From NCBI GenBank assembly GCA_036501845.1, contig DASXZO010000011.1, forward strand, positions 1-34,282: 34,282 bases of DNA, in the 5' to 3' direction. The position numbers and the translations under genes were made by a program. Shown piece by piece: positions 31,323 through 34,282 of this stretch. A model generated the notes under the pieces. It was given only the letters and a program-made list of their open reading frames with translations, did not search any database and had not been told where the DNA came from. How positions within the stretch are numbered: position 1 is the stretch's first letter; each line of letters opens with the position of its first letter. Origin of the DNA: JBBREP01 sp036501845 (lineage in GTDB: Bacteria > Actinomycetota > Acidimicrobiia > IMCC26256 > PALSA-610).

Positions 31323-31726
31323 TCGGCGGCCTCGATCACGTGGCGCTCCCGATGCGCAACACCGAAGCGATGATCGTCTTCTACCGCGCGCTCGGCTGCT
31401 CGGTGGTCGAGCGCCCCGCGGTGGTCGTCGTGCATGCGGGCGAGCAGATGATCAACTTCCATCGCCCCGATCGGTGGACCAACGAACGCTTCACGCTGAG
31501 GGCACCCGGCGCGGTGCCGCCCTGCGGCGACCTGTGCTTCGTGTGGGACGGTGGCCTCGACGCGCTGCACGCCGCGGTCGGCGCACTCGGTGCCGCGGTC
31601 GAGGAGGGTCCGGTCGAGCGGCAGGGCGGGCGCGGCATCAATGCCACGAGCGTGTACCTGCGCGACCCCGACGGCAACCTCGTGGAGCTGATGGTGTACG
31701 GAGCGGAGCCGGCCGATGGCGGCTGA
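31319..31726 (+). CDS. VOC superfamily protein (glyoxalase/dioxygenase-like)
   Basis: A 135-aa VOC protein beginning MIGGLDHVALPMRNTEAMIVFYRALG, with metal-type His in LDHVA and a final YLRDPDGNLVELMVYG, the classical VOC ending. Single-module VOC proteins include isomerases, epimerases and ring-cleavage dioxygenases; the exact role cannot be read. It overlaps the previous gene (ATGA) and the next one by 11 nt, so it is firmly part of the operon and probably handles an intermediate between the two hydrolases. Confidence 0.88.
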   Translation: MIGGLDHVALPMRNTEAMIVFYRALGCSVVERPAVVVVHAGEQMINFHRPDRWTNERFTLRAPGAVPPCGDLCFVWDGGLDALHAAVGALGAAVEEGPVERQGGRGINATSVYLRDPDGNLVELMVYGAEPADGG

Positions 31727-33371
31727 CGTCGTGGTCCGCGGTGGCACCGTCTACGACGGCAGTGGTGCGCCCGGCGTGGTCGCCGACGTTGCAGTCGCGG
31801 GCGGCGTGATCCGCGAGATCGGTGCGAACCTGCACGGCGCTCGCGAGCTCGACGCGTCGGGCTGCGCGGTGGCGCCCGGCTTCGTCGACATTCACACGCA
31901 CTACGACGCGCAGGTGTTCTGGGACCCCGCGCTGCGGCCGTCGTCGTATCACGGCGTCACCACTGTGGTGGCCGGCAACTGCGGCTTCTCGATCGCGCCC
32001 ACACGCCCAGAACATCGCGGGACGATCGTGGGCACGCTCGAGAATGTCGAAGACATGGATCCGGCCACGTTGATGGCCGGCGTCGTGTGGGACTTCGAAT
32101 CGTTCCCCGAGTATCTCGACGCGGTAAGCTGGCACGGCACCGCTCTGAACTTCAGCGCGTACATCGGTCACTCCGCGTTGCGTCTCTACGTGATGGGCGA
32201 TGCGGCCTACGAGCGGGCCGCCACGGCCGACGAGATCGCGCGCATGGCTGCGCTCGTGCACGAGGCGATCGCCCACGGCGCGGCAGGCTTCTCCACGAGC
32301 TTCTCGTTCGCGCATCGCGGTGTCGACGGCAAGCCGGTGCCGAGCCGCTTCGCCGCGGCCGACGAGGTGGAGGCGCTGTTCCTCGCCGCCGACGACGCGG
32401 GAAAGGGCGTGGTGCTGTTCACGCCAGGGGAGCAGTGCAGCTACGCCGACGCCTACACATGGGCGGCACGGATCGGCCGCCCGATCATGTATCCGCTGTT
32501 CGCGAGCGCGAACGGCAAGCACCGCGAAACGCTCGCGCGTCATGAGCGCGGCCTGGCCGATGGCGCCGAGGTGTGGCCGCAGGTAACGCCGCGCCCGCTC
32601 ACGATGCAGTTCACGATGGCCGACGCCTACAGCCTCAACACGGGCACGGTGTTCGGCGAGCTGATGAAGGTGAGCCTCGCCGTGCGCCTTGCGGCGTATC
32701 GCGATGCCGAATGGCGCGCGCTTGCTGCTGACGACCTCGAACGGTCGCCGATGAAGCCGCGGTGGGACACGTTCGAGGTGTCGGAGTCGGCACGCTTTCC
32801 CGAGTTGCAAGGCCAGCGCGTGAGCGAGATTGCGCGCGAGCGCGGGGTGCGCCCGCTCGACGTGATGTGTGAGCTCGCGCTGGAGGAGAATCTCGAGACC
32901 CGCTTCCGGGCCTACATCGCCAACGACGACGCGCCCGAGGTGGCGCAGTTGTTGAGCCACGACCATGTGGTGCTCGGCCTCTCCGACGCCGGCGCGCACG
33001 TCGACCAGCTCTGCGACGCGCCGTTGCCCACCGACCTGCTCGGCACGTGGGTGCGCGAGCGCGGGGCGATGCCACTCGAGCATGCAGTGCGCAAGCTCAC
33101 CGGCGAACCGGCCGACATTTTCGGGTTCGCCCGCCGTGGTTACTTGCGCGAGGGCAACTGGGCCGACGTGTGCGTGTTCGATCCCACCACTGTCGGTACC
33201 GGTCCGACCCGCCGGGTGCGCGACTTCCCGGCGGGCGGCGAACGCCTCACCGCCGAGGAGCCCACCGGAGTGCGCCACGTGTTGGTGAACGGCATTTCGA
33301 TTCGGGAAGACGGCGCACAACTCGAGCTCGCGCCAGATGGTCGACCTGGCGCACGACCGGAGATGGCATGA
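31716..33371 (+). CDS. D-aminoacylase / N-acyl-D-amino-acid amidohydrolase-like (Amidohydro_3 type)
   Basis: A 551-aa zinc-dependent amidohydrolase. The N-terminal small domain is followed by H60-x-H62 in DIHTHYDAQVFWD, then GNCGFSIAP near 87, as in D-aminoacylases. A late D424 in GLSDAGAHVD completes the metal site; the C-terminal domain carries LVNGISI. Family members hydrolyse N-acyl amides, hydantoins or similar bonds, and many in Actinobacteria have no known substrate. It overlaps the VOC gene by 11 nt. Together with two other amidohydrolases and a cyclase-family protein in the window it suggests cleavage of amide- or lactone-like intermediates. Confidence 0.9.
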   Translation: MAADVVVRGGTVYDGSGAPGVVADVAVAGGVIREIGANLHGARELDASGCAVAPGFVDIHTHYDAQVFWDPALRPSSYHGVTTVVAGNCGFSIAPTRPEHRGTIVGTLENVEDMDPATLMAGVVWDFESFPEYLDAVSWHGTALNFSAYIGHSALRLYVMGDAAYERAATADEIARMAALVHEAIAHGAAGFSTSFSFAHRGVDGKPVPSRFAAADEVEALFLAADDAGKGVVLFTPGEQCSYADAYTWAARIGRPIMYPLFASANGKHRETLARHERGLADGAEVWPQVTPRPLTMQFTMADAYSLNTGTVFGELMKVSLAVRLAAYRDAEWRALAADDLERSPMKPRWDTFEVSESARFPELQGQRVSEIARERGVRPLDVMCELALEENLETRFRAYIANDDAPEVAQLLSHDHVVLGLSDAGAHVDQLCDAPLPTDLLGTWVRERGAMPLEHAVRKLTGEPADIFGFARRGYLREGNWADVCVFDPTTVGTGPTRRVRDFPAGGERLTAEEPTGVRHVLVNGISIREDGAQLELAPDGRPGARPEMA

Positions 33372-33383
33372 GCCCCCGGGGGC
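33372..33383. repeat. 12-bp perfect palindrome GCCCCCGGGGGC
   Basis: It starts directly after the stop of the D-aminoacylase-like gene, in the 79-nt gap before the last SDR. Too compact to fold by itself, and could be chance in GC-rich DNA. The rest of the gap contains no recognised gene or promoter. Confidence 0.3.
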
Positions 33384-33450
33384 GCGAGCGGCGGCGAGCG
33401 CGCGCGAACCCTGCGGACGCGCTCACTGCCGCCGGCGAGCGGGGGTGGAC

Positions 33451-34257
33451 GTGACCGCCGTCGTAGTGGTCACCGGGTGTGGCGGCATGGGCGAAGCAAT
33501 TGCCCGCCGCCTCGCGTCGGGTCGCACAGTGGTGCTCGCCGACTTTTCCGGGGAACAACTCGCGCGCACCAGCGCGCAGCTCGAAGCGCTGGGTCATGTG
33601 GTGCACCCGGTGCGTACCGACGTGGCGTCGGCCGCTGATGTCGACGCGCTGGCTCGTTCGGCGGCGCAGCTCGGGCCGATCCGCGCGGTGGTGCACACTG
33701 CGGGCATGTCGCCGGTGCAAGCGACGTCCGAGCAGATCGTGGCCGTCGACGTGCTCGGCACCGCGCATGTGCTCGACGCGTTCGAGGCCCACGTGGAGCC
33801 GGGCACCGTGGCCGTGTGCATTGCGAGCATGGCCGGCACGATGATGCCGGTCGACGCCGACCTGCTGCGCATGTTCGCCACCACACCCACCGCGGAGCTG
33901 GCGGCGCTGCCCGCGCTCGATCCCACGAAGCTCGATCCCGGTATCGCCTACGCGCTGGCCAAGCGCGCCAATCAAGTGCGCGTGGAGGCCGCCTCCGTCG
34001 CGTGGGGCCGGCGCGGCGGGCGCGTCGTGTCGATCAGCCCGGGCGTGATCGCCACGCCGATGGGACGGCAGGAGCTCGACGGACCCTTTGGGGATGGAAT
34101 GCGGGCGATGGTCGAGGCCTCGGGCACGCGCCGCCTCGGTACGCCGGACGACATCGCCGCGGTCGTGGAGTTCCTCGTGAGCCCGGCCGCGTCGTTCATC
34201 ACCGGCACCGACGTACTGGTCGACGGCGGCGTCGTCGCCGCCATGCACACCCAGTGA
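33451..34257 (+). CDS. Short-chain dehydrogenase/reductase, 3-alpha-hydroxysteroid-dehydrogenase-like
   Basis: A 268-aa SDR with a short first motif TGCGGMG (8-14), Ser126 and Y167-x3-K171. A long insertion lies between the catalytic Ser and Tyr (about 40 residues: ADLLRMFATTPTAELAALPALDPTKLDPGIAYALAK). This, with the GTPDDIAAVVEFLVSPAASFITGTDVLVDGG end, resembles 3-alpha-hydroxysteroid dehydrogenase/carbonyl reductase of Comamonas type. GTG 33451 follows GGGGGTGG; GTG 33445 is an alternative. It is the last full gene in the operon. The resemblance is a pattern-level inference; it supports, without proving, a cyclic alcohol or steroid-like substrate. Confidence 0.88.
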   Translation: MTAVVVVTGCGGMGEAIARRLASGRTVVLADFSGEQLARTSAQLEALGHVVHPVRTDVASAADVDALARSAAQLGPIRAVVHTAGMSPVQATSEQIVAVDVLGTAHVLDAFEAHVEPGTVAVCIASMAGTMMPVDADLLRMFATTPTAELAALPALDPTKLDPGIAYALAKRANQVRVEAASVAWGRRGGRVVSISPGVIATPMGRQELDGPFGDGMRAMVEASGTRRLGTPDDIAAVVEFLVSPAASFITGTDVLVDGGVVAAMHTQ

Positions 34258-34282
34258 TCGACGGGCGTCGTAAAGCGGCGCT

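Noticed and set aside
31638..33320. A 560-codon minus-strand open frame
   Set aside because: Antisense of the D-aminoacylase-like gene; no motif.

Overview
The window is GC-rich, densely coding actinobacterial chromosome. Many starts are GTG, stop/start pairs often overlap by 4 bases (GTGA, ATGA), and several genes have a TAnnnT hexamer 6-8 nt before the start codon, as on leaderless transcripts. There are two cytochromes P450, an F420-type LLM oxidoreductase, a deazaflavin-type nitroreductase-family protein, a FadE-like acyl-CoA dehydrogenase, a DUF222/HNH protein and three TetR regulators. Together these suggest a soil or freshwater actinomycete, perhaps of the Acidimicrobiia or mycobacterial kind. 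That placement is inference; there is no rRNA or other marker gene. No rRNA, CRISPR array or insertion sequence was recognised, and no tRNA was found by eye.

Layout. (1) 1-5667, minus strand: a tightly coupled operon read SDR > molybdenum hydroxylase large subunit > P450 > TetR > Rossmann reductase of the dihydrodipicolinate-reductase type (cut by the left edge). An 18-bp inverted repeat lies at its head. (2) 5764-10235: a looser, mixed stretch with a Phd/VapC-type toxin-antitoxin pair, small VOC and hypothetical genes, a nitroreductase-family protein, a frameshifted DUF222-HNH gene, a nucleoside-phosphorylase-like gene and a 10-bp tandem repeat array. (3) 10235-16172: an LLM oxidoreductase, a Rieske oxygenase coupled to a SnoaL-fold protein, a divergent Baeyer-Villiger monooxygenase, and a secreted beta-rich protein with a Calx-beta-like C-terminus. 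(4) 16254-22816: a cyclase-family hydrolase divergent from an amidohydrolase-SDR pair, a lipoprotein, and a TetR regulator divergent from an acyl-CoA synthetase. (5) 22809-25868, minus: TetR > SDR > lipoprotein alpha/beta hydrolase. (6) 26004-34257, plus: an eight-gene operon of acyl-CoA dehydrogenase, P450, aldo-keto reductase, SDR, amidohydrolase, VOC protein, D-aminoacylase-like amidohydrolase and SDR.

How the genes may work together (inference): hydroxylases (two P450s, Rieske, molybdenum hydroxylase), alcohol/ketone dehydrogenases (five SDRs and an AKR), a Baeyer-Villiger enzyme, hydrolases (two Amidohydro_2 proteins, a cyclase-family protein, a D-aminoacylase-like protein, a secreted alpha/beta hydrolase), a CoA ligase and an acyl-CoA dehydrogenase form a plausible toolkit for oxidising a cyclic terpenoid, steroid or similar compound, opening the ring and feeding acyl-CoA to beta-oxidation. 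The substrate cannot be read from the sequence. The most testable new observation is a shared 10-bp motif, ACCGNNYGGT, in three divergent promoter regions (12906, 17361, 21236). It would tie the Rieske/Baeyer-Villiger, cyclase/amidohydrolase and TetR/CoA-ligase loci into one regulon, perhaps under the TetR protein at 20545-21201.
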